In this document: piece by piece, positions 23,843 through 32,603 of the stretch
Numbering within the stretch: position 1 is the first letter of the stretch
Layout of the letters: each line of letters opens with the position of its first letter
Source: Bordetella parapertussis
GTDB taxonomy: Bacteria > Pseudomonadota > Gammaproteobacteria > Burkholderiales > SG8-41
Reading direction: 5' to 3'
DNA: 40,995 bases
NCBI GenBank assembly: GCA_945861275.1
Contig: CAMATZ010000052.1
Location: forward strand, 1-40,995
Translations under genes and position numbers: made by a program
The notes under the pieces: generated by a model
Databases searched by the model: none
What the model was told of the DNA's origin: nothing
Seen by the model: the letters and a program-made list of their open reading frames with translations, nothing else

Positions 23843-24931
23843 TCAGCGCGCGATACGCACGGTTTCGCCACTGGTAACCGCCTCTTCGATGGCCAACGTC
23901 ACTTCAAGGGTGTTGCGCGCTTCCTGCGGCGTGGTCAGCGAGCAGGCGTGGCCGGTGGCGGCGTAATCCAGCCACTGGCGTGTCTCATTTGCCAGTGGCC
24001 CCCAAAAATCGCCCGCCGCCCAGTCTCCGGGCGCCGAGCTGCCGAGAAACGCCATGTTCACACTCACCTCTGGCAGATAAATGTGCGGTATGCCTTTTTC
24101 GGTGTAGAGCAACTGTTCCATATGATCGTCGTCGATAAGCAGCACGCCGTCCTTGCCGATGATTTCAATGCGCCCGCAATAACCCAATGATGGATATTTC
24201 TCCGGCAGCGCGAAACTGACGTTGCAATTCACCAGCGCACCGTCGGCGAGTGTGAGCACGGCGTAGGTCACGTCGTCACACGCGTAACCGGCGTCGCGGA
24301 TCACGCCGCCTTGTCCGCGAGCCCACACTTCAACCACCGGGTTATGCGGCAGCCACCAGTTTACGAAATCAATGTAGTAGGTGAGCGAATCCACCACCGG
24401 TGTGGCGCCCGGATCGCGCTTCAACGTTGCAAACGCCTGCGCGCGCGAGTTGTAAATGCGCGCCGAGATGCCGGTTATCGTGCCCAGACGCCCCTGCGCG
24501 ATTTGCTCTTTCGCCAGCAGATAGCGGCGCTTGAAGCGCCGGCTGTAGCCCACATGCAGACTGCCGCTGCTGGAAGCCAGCGCGCGCAGCATACGATCGG
24601 CATCTTCGAGCTTTAACGCGATCGGTTTTTCCACCAGCACCCTTTTGCCCAGCGCCAGCGCCATCAGCACCGCTTCGGTATGTTCATGTTCGCTGGTTGA
24701 CACAATCACTGTGTTGACCGCCGGATGCTCGATCGCCTCACGGTTGCTGCCGGCGACAAACTGTGCACCTGCTTTGTTTGCCAGTGTCTGCGCCGCGTCG
24801 CGATTCAAATCGGAGACGGCGATGAAATTCACCGCTGGATGCTGTGCTGCCAGACGCGCGCGCATGGTGCCGATGCGTCCCGCGCCGATGACGGCGATGC
24901 CGAGTTGTTGGCGCCGCAAGGTGTCTGTCAT
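23843..24931 (-). CDS. Gfo/Idh/MocA family oxidoreductase
   Basis: The 362-residue protein has an N-terminal Rossmann fold with LGIAVIGAGRIGTMRARLAA and VEKPIALKLEDADRM, whose EKP motif carries the catalytic Lys of the family. The C-terminal half shows HVGYSRRFKRRYLLAKEQI, as in inositol 2-dehydrogenase-like members, and an alpha/beta sheet with VNCNVSFALPEKYPSLGYCGRIEI, in parts. It should oxidise or reduce a polyol, sugar or related compound with NAD(P). The exact substrate is not shown. It is cytosolic. GGAG lies 9 bases before ATG 24931. It is divergent from the phosphodiesterase gene across 97 bp. Confidence 0.9.
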   Translation of the reverse strand: MTDTLRRQQLGIAVIGAGRIGTMRARLAAQHPAVNFIAVSDLNRDAAQTLANKAGAQFVAGSNREAIEHPAVNTVIVSTSEHEHTEAVLMALALGKRVLVEKPIALKLEDADRMLRALASSSGSLHVGYSRRFKRRYLLAKEQIAQGRLGTITGISARIYNSRAQAFATLKRDPGATPVVDSLTYYIDFVNWWLPHNPVVEVWARGQGGVIRDAGYACDDVTYAVLTLADGALVNCNVSFALPEKYPSLGYCGRIEIIGKDGVLLIDDDHMEQLLYTEKGIPHIYLPEVSVNMAFLGSSAPGDWAAGDFWGPLANETRQWLDYAATGHACSLTTPQEARNTLEVTLAIEEAVTSGETVRIAR

Positions 24932-25028
24932 TTATTCGAACTCCACGATTTGAGCGTTTGCATTTCGTATCAGCCAGTGGTTGTTTAATCCCAATTTCAT
25001 TGTAGCCGCATCATGGCAAAATGGGCGC

Positions 25029-25994
25029 ATGCCGTCCACACCTGCGCTTGACATTCAAGGCCATCGCGGCGCGCGCGGGCTGATGCCGGAGAACACCTTG
25101 CCGGCATTTGCGCGCGCGCTGTCCATCGGTGTGACCACACTGGAGCTCGATTGCGCGATCACACGCGACGAGGTGGTGGTGGTAAGCCACGATTCAACAC
25201 TTAACCCCGATATTACGCGCGATACGGCGGGAGAAAACGCGGGCCGCTGGATCAACTGCGCCGATCTGCCGATTTCGCAATTTACGTTCGATGAACTGCG
25301 ACGCTTTGATGTGGGGCGTATTGATCCGGCATCGGATTACGCTGCGCGCTTTCCACGTCAGCAAGCCATCGACGGCACGCGCATGCCGAAACTCGAAGAC
25401 GTGTTCGCGCTGGCGCGCAAGGCCGGTAATCACAGCGTGCGCTTTAACATCGAGAGCAAAATTTCGCCGTTGTATCCGGAGCGCACAGTGACCCCGAACG
25501 CCTTTGCGGCAGCGCTCATAAAAGTGATTAAAAACAATGAATTAACGCATCGCACGACAGTGCAGTCGTTTGACTGGCGCACGCTGGCGGTGGTGCAACG
25601 CGAAGCACCGGAAATCAAAACCGCCTGCCTGACTGCGCAACAACCTTTCATGGACAACATTTGCGCCCGGGCGGGGGCTTCGCCGTGGAACGCCGGTTTG
25701 CACGTCAGTCAGTTCGGCGGCTCAGTTGGCAACCCCGTGCCGCGCATGATCCATGCGGCAGGTGGCGCAATCTGGTCGCCCTGCTCAGCCGATGTTGATG
25801 CCGCCTGCGTGCAGGAAGCGCAAGCGCTGGGGTTGAAGGTGGTGGTGTGGACAGTGAACTCGGGGTCCGAAATGCGCCGCATGTTGACGCTCGGCGTCGA
25901 CGGCGTCATCAGTGATTACCCCGATGTGCTGCGCCGCGTCGCTGGCGAAAACGGTTACACGCTGCCCATGCCCACGCCGGTAGCGGCGCCGTAG
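25029..25994 (+). CDS. glycerophosphodiester phosphodiesterase
   Basis: The 321-residue protein is a GDPD-family enzyme that splits glycerophosphodiesters to glycerol-3-phosphate and an alcohol. The metal and catalytic residues appear in order: QGHRGARGLMPENTLPAF with His and Glu, TTLELDCAITRDEVVVVSHD with Glu/Asp and the second His, NIESKI with Glu, and a C-terminal VVWTVNS and GVDGVISDYPDV. I start at ATG 25029, directly before PSTPALDIQGHRG; the frame opens at 24981 but the added residues lack any signal peptide. Without a signal the protein looks cytosolic, like UgpQ rather than the periplasmic GlpQ. Confidence 0.92.
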   Translation: MPSTPALDIQGHRGARGLMPENTLPAFARALSIGVTTLELDCAITRDEVVVVSHDSTLNPDITRDTAGENAGRWINCADLPISQFTFDELRRFDVGRIDPASDYAARFPRQQAIDGTRMPKLEDVFALARKAGNHSVRFNIESKISPLYPERTVTPNAFAAALIKVIKNNELTHRTTVQSFDWRTLAVVQREAPEIKTACLTAQQPFMDNICARAGASPWNAGLHVSQFGGSVGNPVPRMIHAAGGAIWSPCSADVDAACVQEAQALGLKVVVWTVNSGSEMRRMLTLGVDGVISDYPDVLRRVAGENGYTLPMPTPVAAP

Positions 25995-26093
25995 CGCGGC
26001 GGTCATGCGGGAGTTCAGGGTGCGGTCTTGTGATGGACGGCATAGCGGTGTTTGGATAGATTCGTTTGCCCATAGCAACATAAAGGAATACTG

Positions 26094-27497
26094 GTGAGTC
26101 ACGCCGCCTGCAAGGATGTGTTACCGCTGCTCGGACGTGCCGCTGCCGGCGTGCGCCTCGAGAATCTTCCCGCCGATGTGCTGATGCGCGCCAGGCAGCG
26201 CATGCTCGACACCATCGGCTGTCTGGTTGCAGGTTACGACGCGGGCATCGCCGCTCAAATCCGTGACTATGTGCTGGCGCAGGGCGGCGCCGCGGAAGCC
26301 ACGCTGCTGCCGGGCGGACAAAAAACCACGGTGTCGCACGTGTGCATGGCGCACGCCACCTACATGCACGGCCTGGAGCTGACCGATGCTGCGCCGCGTG
26401 GCACCTGTCATCCGGGCAATGAAATCGTGCCGCCTGCGCTGGCGTTTGCCGAGAAGCTGGGTCGCGGCGGCGGCGCGGTACTCGCCGCCGTGGTCGCAGG
26501 TTACGAAATCGAAATTCGTTTCGGCCGCGCGCTGTTCCCGAGCGCGTTTTATCGCGGTTGGTGGACGCCCGGTTTGTTCGGCGGCATCGGCTCGGCAGTC
26601 GCTGCGGCGCATCTGATGAAACTCGACGCCACGGCGATGGACAACACCATCGGCATCGCGCTCAATCTCCTGCCCACGGCCATGATGCGCGCCAACGAAG
26701 AAGGCGAAACCGTCAAGTGGCTGCTCGGCGGGCAATCCTGCGCCGCCGGGCTGGTGGCGGCGGAGATGGCGGCGCGCGGCGTGAAGGGCATGCGCGATGT
26801 GATCGGCGGCTGGCTGCCGGTGCTCGCGAATGAAACGCTGCCGGAAAGACTCACCGAAGGCATTACTGAAGAGGCCAACGTCACGCGCTTCACGCAGTGG
26901 GAGATCACCAGCGGCATCGTCACCAAACATTATGCGACGGTGGGACCACTCACGGCTGCGCTCGATGCAACGTTTGATCTCATCACGCAGCACAGCATTC
27001 AGGCAGAAGACATTGTTGAAATTCACGTCGATGCGATGAAGCGCACCGCTGTGTTCAACACCGTGCACCCCGAAAACGATGTCGCCGCGCGCGCAAGCCT
27101 GCCGTATTGCCTCGCGGTTGCAGTGTGCAAGCGCGATCCCGCTGCGCTGCTGGGGCCGGGATTTCGTCCTGAAGTGCTGTGCGACCCGGTGATCCGTGCC
27201 AACGCCAGCAAGGTCAGGATTACCGAGAACGAGGAGTACGAGCGGCTGTATCCGGCGCGCAGTCTGGCGCGCGTGACACTCAAGCTGCGCAATGGTCAAT
27301 CGCATTCGGCGGTGGTTGATCGCAGCGAGCGCGGCCGTTACCTCACGCCTACCGATGCCGACATCGAAAATAAATTCCGCCTGCTCGCGACAGATGTGCT
27401 GGGGCAGGCCAAGACGGATAAAGTGGTAGCGCTGTGCTCGCGGTTTGAGACGCTGCCGGATATGAAAGAGCTGATCGACGCCTTGCGTGTCGGCTAG
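26094..27497 (+). CDS. MmgE/PrpD family protein (first of a pair)
   Basis: The 467-residue protein has the all-helical N-terminal domain and smaller C-terminal domain of the MmgE/PrpD family. Known members include 2-methylcitrate dehydratase and cis-aconitate decarboxylase. Landmarks are ARQRMLDTIGCLVAGYD, MHGLELTDAAPRGTCHPGNE, NLLPTAMMRANEEGETVKWL and VTKHYATVGPLTAALDA. The substrate is not known, and no methylcitrate synthase or other prp gene is nearby. It starts at GTG 26094 with AAGGAA 6 bases upstream. The second PrpD gene begins 10 bp downstream, so they form an operon and may make a heteromer. Confidence 0.9.
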   Translation: MSHAACKDVLPLLGRAAAGVRLENLPADVLMRARQRMLDTIGCLVAGYDAGIAAQIRDYVLAQGGAAEATLLPGGQKTTVSHVCMAHATYMHGLELTDAAPRGTCHPGNEIVPPALAFAEKLGRGGGAVLAAVVAGYEIEIRFGRALFPSAFYRGWWTPGLFGGIGSAVAAAHLMKLDATAMDNTIGIALNLLPTAMMRANEEGETVKWLLGGQSCAAGLVAAEMAARGVKGMRDVIGGWLPVLANETLPERLTEGITEEANVTRFTQWEITSGIVTKHYATVGPLTAALDATFDLITQHSIQAEDIVEIHVDAMKRTAVFNTVHPENDVAARASLPYCLAVAVCKRDPAALLGPGFRPEVLCDPVIRANASKVRITENEEYERLYPARSLARVTLKLRNGQSHSAVVDRSERGRYLTPTDADIENKFRLLATDVLGQAKTDKVVALCSRFETLPDMKELIDALRVG

Positions 27498-27507
27498 GAA
27501 CACCGCA

Positions 27508-28896
27508 ATGGACCCAAAACACGCCACGTTGATCAGCGGGCAATTCGCGCAATACGCAGCAAGCCTGCGCTACGACGATCTGCCCGATGATGTTCGCAAG
27601 CTCGCACACCTGGTGCTGCTCGACACGCTGGGCTGCGCGATGGCAGGCGCGGGCACGGGGGAAGTCGCGCAGATTCGCCGCGCGATGACGCAGGCCAATG
27701 GCTGTAATGAGGGCGGCGGCGGTGATTCAATTTACTGGGGCACTGCTGAAAAAGCGCCGCTGCCGCTGGCCGCACTCGCCAACGGCGCGGCAGTGCACGC
27801 GCGCGAGATTGACGATTTCGGCGGCTGCGCGCACTCCGGTTCGGTGGTGATACCCGCTGCTTTGGGCATTGCCGCGCGCACCGGCGCCAGCGGACGTGAA
27901 TTACTCACAGCCATCGTCATCGGTTACGACATCGCGCGCCGCGCCATGGATGGCGGTGGCGGCTATCAGGCGTTCAAGCAGCGCGGCTGGCATTCCACCA
28001 GCACCTGCGGCGGATTCGGCGCGGCCGCGGCAGCCGGGCGCTTGCTGGGACTCAACGCACAGCAGCTGCAATGGGCACTGGGTTACGCCGGCAGCAACGC
28101 GGGCGGCACCTGGGCGTATATCCCCGAAGGCGCAATGAGTAAGCGCGTGCATCCCGGTTTCGCCGCGCACACTGGCATCATCGCGGCCTATCTTGCCGCC
28201 AACGATGTCACCGGCCCGGCCAGTATTTTCGAGGCGCCGTGGGGCGGCTACTACCCGACGTATGTGCCGGGTGTGGCAACGCCGGATGAGGCGGTCAAAG
28301 ACCTCGGCCGTGACTTTCGCATACGTCTGGTCGGGTTCAAGCCCTATGCCGCCTGCCGCGGCATCCACAGCAGCGTTGATGTCATGCTAGACCTGCGCCG
28401 CACGCACAATCTGCGCGCCGCCGAGGTGAAGCAGGTGCTGGTGCGCGGCAGCCCCACGCACCTGAAGCAACTCGCCAAGCAGGAGGTGCAAACCCTGCTC
28501 GATGCGCAGATGAGCCTGCCCTACAGTATTGCGGTATCGCTGGTGAGCGGCGGCGCGATGCTCGACCAGTACACGGCGGATGCGCTGACGCGTACTGAAG
28601 TTCGTGAGCTTGCCCGGCGCGTGCATCTCCAGCTTGAACCTTCTGTTGCCGATGGCGACGAGCCCTACCTCGATGTCGAACTCAACGATGGCCGCGTGCT
28701 CAGCGGACGCGTTCTGATTGCGCGGGGTGACAGCGAAAATCCGCTGAGCGAAGATGAACTGCGGGCGAAATTCCGTACCGCAGCGGCAGCGACGCTCAAC
28801 GCCGCGCATATCGAGCGACTGGAAGACACTGTGATGCGCGCATCCGACCTTGCCGACTGCCGCGAACTCACAGCGCTGCTTGCGGTGCCGCAATAG
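27508..28896 (+). CDS. MmgE/PrpD family protein (second of a pair)
   Basis: I start at ATG 27508, with TAGGAAC upstream, giving 462 residues; the GTG at 27487 would overlap the first gene. Family landmarks are VLLDTLGCAMAGAGTGE, VHAREIDDFGGCAHSGSVVI, STSTCGGFGAAAAAGRLLGL and SKRHPGF-like SKRVHPGFAAHTGI. It is only distantly similar to its neighbour, so this is not a recent duplication. It probably acts as a hydro-lyase or decarboxylase on a tricarboxylic acid. It converges on a Bug receptor gene with an 18-bp gap. Co-occurrence with Bug receptors suggests uptake and breakdown of an organic acid, which is inference. Confidence 0.9.
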   Translation: MDPKHATLISGQFAQYAASLRYDDLPDDVRKLAHLVLLDTLGCAMAGAGTGEVAQIRRAMTQANGCNEGGGGDSIYWGTAEKAPLPLAALANGAAVHAREIDDFGGCAHSGSVVIPAALGIAARTGASGRELLTAIVIGYDIARRAMDGGGGYQAFKQRGWHSTSTCGGFGAAAAAGRLLGLNAQQLQWALGYAGSNAGGTWAYIPEGAMSKRVHPGFAAHTGIIAAYLAANDVTGPASIFEAPWGGYYPTYVPGVATPDEAVKDLGRDFRIRLVGFKPYAACRGIHSSVDVMLDLRRTHNLRAAEVKQVLVRGSPTHLKQLAKQEVQTLLDAQMSLPYSIAVSLVSGGAMLDQYTADALTRTEVRELARRVHLQLEPSVADGDEPYLDVELNDGRVLSGRVLIARGDSENPLSEDELRAKFRTAAAATLNAAHIERLEDTVMRASDLADCRELTALLAVPQ

Positions 28897-28914
28897 GCTG
28901 CGGATTTTATCGGG

Positions 28915-29898
28915 TCAGTTATCAAGCGCAATGTTGCCTGCCTTGATCACGTTGGCGTACTTGACCAGGTCCGTTTTCAGGTTCGCGGCTAACTGGTCAG
29001 GCGTGGAATAAAAGGGAATCATGCCCTGCACGGCCAGCCTCTCCCGTATATCGGGCAGGGCCACAATTCTGCCGAACTCACCCGACAGTTTGTCGATGAT
29101 GGCCCTCGGTGTGCCGGCCGGCGCCAGTACGGCGTACGTCACCCGCATTTCGAAACCGGGCAGACCAGCCTCGGTGAAGGTAGGCACCTCGGGCAAGGCG
29201 GGCATACGGCGCTCGCCCGAGATCGCAATCGCCTTGAGCCGGCGGCTGTGCAGGTGCTGGATGGCAGAGATCGGTGTGTTAAAACCTGCCTGCAGTTGGC
29301 CGCTAACCAGATCGATCAGCGCCGGCGCCGAGCCTTTGTAGGGAATGCGTTGCATTTTGATGCCGGCCATGGCGCTGAACTGCGCTGTGCCGAGTTGACT
29401 GATACCGCCGCTGCCCACTGAGCCGTAGTTCAATTGTCCGGGCCTCGCCTTGGCGAAGGCGATAAATGTCTTCAAATTATTGGCGGGCACGGAGGGGTGC
29501 AGCACCAAAACGTAGTCGCTGGTGGAAATGCTCGCCACCGGCGCGAAGTCCTTAACCGAGTCGTACGGCAGATTGCGAATCAGCAGCGCGTTGATGGCGT
29601 GATTGGGAACAGTCATCACCAGAAACGTGTAGCCGTCGGGCGCGGATTTCGCCACCGCCTCGGTGCCGATGATGGTGTTGCCACCGGGGCGCAGGTCCAC
29701 AATCATCGGCTGCCCCAGGCTCTCGGAAAGTTTCACGGTAAAAAGACGCACCAGCGGATCGACACTGCCGCCTGCGGCGTAGGGCACAATAAAGCGGATC
29801 GCTTTGCTGGGGTAAGTCTGCTGCGCGGCGGCGGTGGTGAATACGATCAGCGTGCCTGAGCATGCGATGTTCACCAGCGCGATGCAGATTTTCATCAT
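28915..29898 (-). CDS. Bug-family tripartite tricarboxylate transporter receptor
   Basis: The 327-residue protein has a signal peptide (about 1-26, ending AAAQQ) and the Bug/TctC fold. It shows YPSKAIRFIVPYAAGGSVDP, VDLRPGGNTIIGTEAVAKSAP, split by domain, then PDGYTFLVM, YGSVGSGGISQLG and PYKGSAPALIDLVSGQLQ. Bug proteins bind small carboxylates in the periplasm by main-chain loops and hand them to TctA/TctB. No such membrane genes are in the window. Its ATG overlaps the TGA of the next Bug gene upstream by 4 bp, so the two are coupled. Confidence 0.93.
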   Translation of the reverse strand: MMKICIALVNIACSGTLIVFTTAAAQQTYPSKAIRFIVPYAAGGSVDPLVRLFTVKLSESLGQPMIVDLRPGGNTIIGTEAVAKSAPDGYTFLVMTVPNHAINALLIRNLPYDSVKDFAPVASISTSDYVLVLHPSVPANNLKTFIAFAKARPGQLNYGSVGSGGISQLGTAQFSAMAGIKMQRIPYKGSAPALIDLVSGQLQAGFNTPISAIQHLHSRRLKAIAISGERRMPALPEVPTFTEAGLPGFEMRVTYAVLAPAGTPRAIIDKLSGEFGRIVALPDIRERLAVQGMIPFYSTPDQLAANLKTDLVKYANVIKAGNIALDN

Positions 29899-30866
29899 TC
29901 GGCCCTGATATTCGCTTCGCGTATCACTTTGCCCCAGCGTGCATACTCGTCGCGCACAAACGCGCCGGCTTGCTCGGGGGTGGTGACGGCGACATCGCCA
30001 CCGAGCGCGACGAAGTGCTGTTGCGTTTCCGCCGTTTGCATGACCTTGTTCACTTCGGCATTGAGCCGGTCGATGATCGTGCGCGGCGTGCCTGCGGGTG
30101 CGGCCAGCACAAACCAGTTGACGATCAGTAGTTGCGGCATGCCTGCTTCAGCGGCTGTCGGCACGCCGCGCAGAGCGTTGACCGGCTTGGTATTGAGTAC
30201 CGCCAGCGCGCGCATGCGCTTGTCTTGCACATAAGGTGCGGCGGCTGACGCGGCGGGGATCACCACATCGACCTCGCCGCTCATGGCGCCGATCAGCGCG
30301 AAGCTCGCCCCTTTGTACGGCACCAGCAGGATATTGGTTTTGCTCAGAGACTTCAAAAGCTCGCCCGCGAGATGGCTGGGCGAGCCTGGCGCGCCCGAAC
30401 CATAGGTCAGCTTGCCCGGGTGGTTGCGCGCGAGTTGCACCAGTTCGCGCAGGCTTTTCGCGGGCACCGAAGGATGCACCGCCAGCACGGAAGGAATGGT
30501 GCCCAGCATGGCGATCGGCGCAAAATCACGCAGCGCGTCTTGTCCGGACTTGGGATACAAATGGGGATTGATGACCAGCGGCGGCGCCGCGAGCATCAGC
30601 GTGTAACCATCCGGCGCCGACCGGGCGACGAGTTCGTGGCCGATCTTGCCGCCGGCGCCGGGACGCGGATCGACGATCACCTGCTGGCCCAGGATGGGGG
30701 AGAGTTTGGCAGCAATCCAGCGCCCCGCGAATTCCGTGCTGCCCAGATACGGCAGAATAATGCGCACGGGTTTTGTGGGGTAGCTTTGCGCCTGTGCGCC
30801 TGGCGTTAACACCAGCAGAATCGCGAACGCCGATATCCATGCGGTGTGGGGTTTGCAGGATTTCAT
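29895..30866 (-). CDS. Bug-family tripartite tricarboxylate transporter receptor
   Basis: The 323-residue protein has a signal peptide ending GAQAQ (about residue 27), then YPTKPVRIILPYLGSTEFAG, VDPRPGAGGKIGHELVARSA, PDGYTLMLAAPP, YGSGAPGSPSHLAGEL and VPYKGASFALIGAMSGEVD. The first binding loop reads LGSTEFA instead of the usual APGGxxD, so its ligand may differ from that of its neighbours. It is first in a two-receptor operon. It is divergent from the glutathione transferase gene, with 46 bp between start codons that must hold both promoters. Confidence 0.92.
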   Translation of the reverse strand: MKSCKPHTAWISAFAILLVLTPGAQAQSYPTKPVRIILPYLGSTEFAGRWIAAKLSPILGQQVIVDPRPGAGGKIGHELVARSAPDGYTLMLAAPPLVINPHLYPKSGQDALRDFAPIAMLGTIPSVLAVHPSVPAKSLRELVQLARNHPGKLTYGSGAPGSPSHLAGELLKSLSKTNILLVPYKGASFALIGAMSGEVDVVIPAASAAAPYVQDKRMRALAVLNTKPVNALRGVPTAAEAGMPQLLIVNWFVLAAPAGTPRTIIDRLNAEVNKVMQTAETQQHFVALGGDVAVTTPEQAGAFVRDEYARWGKVIREANIRAE

Positions 30867-30912
30867 GCCAGGAATCTTATACTATTGCGCCTCACACGAT
30901 AAAGGAAAGCAC

Positions 30913-31527
30913 ATGAAACTACTCGGTTCACCCGGCAGCCCGTATGCACGCAAAGCGCGTGTCGCGATGCTGGAAAAGAAAATTAACTGCGAATTTATAT
31001 TCGACCGGCCCGCCAATCCCGGTTCGCAGGTGCCCAAGTACAACCCGCTTGCCAAGGTGCCAGTGCTGGTGCTCGATGACGGCACGGGTATGATTGATTC
31101 GTCGGTGATCGTGGAGTACTTCGACGGTATCGGCAGCGGTGCAAAATTAATCCCCTCGGATTTCGCCGCGCGCATCGCGGTGCGTCAATGGGAAGCGCTG
31201 GGCGACGGCATCGTCGATGCGATTGTTGCGCTCACGCATGACTCGCGCTATTCCGAAACCTGCGACGCCAACGCAGACTGGTATCAGAAGCAACTCAAAA
31301 AAATCGAAGGCGGACTGGAGAAGCTGCAACGCGATATCGGCGCCAACGAATTTTGTTTTGGCAATGCCTTTGGCCTCGCGGATATTTGCGCGGGCATGGC
31401 ACTGGGTTATATGGATCGCGCGTACGCCAGCTACGACTGGCGCGGCAAGTATGCGGGTCTGCAGCGTTACGCGGATAAGTTGTCTGCGCGCGCGTCGTTT
31501 CAGCAAACGGTGCTGCCCAAACCGTAG
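30913..31527 (+). CDS. glutathione S-transferase family protein
   Basis: I start at ATG 30913, where AAAGGAAAGCAC precedes; the longer frame to 30844 adds no GST residues. The 204-residue protein has a thioredoxin-fold N-domain (MKLLGSPGSPYARKARVAML with a catalytic Ser near residue 9, KVPVLVLDDGT with the cis-Pro, IDSSVIVEYFD with the Glu/Ser pair that holds glutathione). The C-domain is all-helical with FGLADICAGMALGYMD. It should conjugate or isomerise with glutathione in the cytosol; the substrate is unknown. It lies between Bug receptor genes, a common setting for catabolic clusters. Confidence 0.9.
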   Translation: MKLLGSPGSPYARKARVAMLEKKINCEFIFDRPANPGSQVPKYNPLAKVPVLVLDDGTGMIDSSVIVEYFDGIGSGAKLIPSDFAARIAVRQWEALGDGIVDAIVALTHDSRYSETCDANADWYQKQLKKIEGGLEKLQRDIGANEFCFGNAFGLADICAGMALGYMDRAYASYDWRGKYAGLQRYADKLSARASFQQTVLPKP

Positions 31528-31550
31528 CGTACTGTAAGCATTTGTTTTTA

Positions 31551-32513
31551 ATGAATTTTTATTGCACTTTACTGCTGGCTGCCACAGCTTCCGGCGCGCT
31601 CGCGCAAGGCAGCGTGGGCTACCCCAATCGCCCGCTGCGCTTCATCGTGCCATATACGGCAGGGGGCAACGGCGACATAGTTTCGCGCATCATTGCGCAG
31701 AAGATGATCACGCAGATCGGCCAGCAAATCGTCATCGATAATCGTGGCGGCGCAGGTGGCAACATCGGCGCGGAACTGGCCGCGCGCACCGCCGCCGACG
31801 GTTACACCATCATGCTCGGCACCAACACGCACGCAATCAATATGAGCCTGTATACGAAACTGGGTTACGACATCCAGCGCGATTTCGCGCCGATTACGCT
31901 GGCGACGACAGCGCCGATGGTGCTGATTATCCATCCGTCGCTGCCGGCGAAAACGCTTAAGGAATTCATCGCGCTCGCCCAAGCGCATCCCAACAAACTC
32001 AACTACGGAACCGGCGGCAGCGGCAGTTCAGCCCATGTGATCACTGAATTGTTTAAATCGATGGCGGGCGTGCAGCTCGTGCATGTAGCGTACAAGGGTG
32101 TGGCGCAGAGCACCACCGATCTGATCGCCGGGCAAATCCAGATCACCTTCAGTTCGCCCGCGAGCGCGCTCGCGCACATGCAGGCGGGCCGCGTGCGCGC
32201 GCTGGCGATTTCGAGCGCAGCGCGCTCGGCTGCAGCGCCGGGGTTGCCGACTTTAGCCGAATCCGGCTTGCCGGGCTTCGACGCCAGCATCTGGCAAGGC
32301 GTATTCGCGCCGGCGCGCACGGCGCCAGACATCCTCGCGCGGCTCAATCGGGAAATCACCGGCGCACTGGGCGCCAGTGACGTCAAGGATCAACTGGGTG
32401 CGCAAGGCGTCGAAGCGCAGCCGTCGACAGTGGAGCAATTCGCTGTCTTCATTCGCGTGGAAATTGCCAAGTGGGCGAAGGTTATCAAGGTGTCCGGCGC
32501 GAAGGTGGACTGA
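31551..32513 (+). CDS. Bug-family tripartite tricarboxylate transporter receptor
   Basis: I start at ATG 31551 (MNFYCTLLLAATASGALAQ), a short but complete signal peptide; a TTG at 31542 is possible. The mature 300 residues show YPNRPLRFIVPYTAGGNGDI, VIDNRGGAGGNIGAELAART, ADGYTIMLGTNTH, YGTGGSGSSAHVITELFKS and VAYKGVAQSTTDLIAGQIQ. It follows the GST gene by 23 bp on the same strand. The ribosome site is weak (no clear GGAG), so it may depend on coupling to GST translation. Confidence 0.92.
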   Translation: MNFYCTLLLAATASGALAQGSVGYPNRPLRFIVPYTAGGNGDIVSRIIAQKMITQIGQQIVIDNRGGAGGNIGAELAARTAADGYTIMLGTNTHAINMSLYTKLGYDIQRDFAPITLATTAPMVLIIHPSLPAKTLKEFIALAQAHPNKLNYGTGGSGSSAHVITELFKSMAGVQLVHVAYKGVAQSTTDLIAGQIQITFSSPASALAHMQAGRVRALAISSAARSAAAPGLPTLAESGLPGFDASIWQGVFAPARTAPDILARLNREITGALGASDVKDQLGAQGVEAQPSTVEQFAVFIRVEIAKWAKVIKVSGAKVD

Positions 32514-32603
32514 ATCACGCCCTGTAGTCTTCGCAAAATGACAAAGGAAGTTCGTCAAGCCCGCGTGGGACAATAGCGAACAATTGCCTAAGGAGGCGCC
32601 AGA

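Noticed and set aside
26121-27527. 468-codon minus-strand frame opposite the first MmgE/PrpD gene
   Set aside because: Long only because high-GC antisense frames lack stops; its product is His/Arg-rich and matches no family, while the plus strand has clear PrpD motifs.
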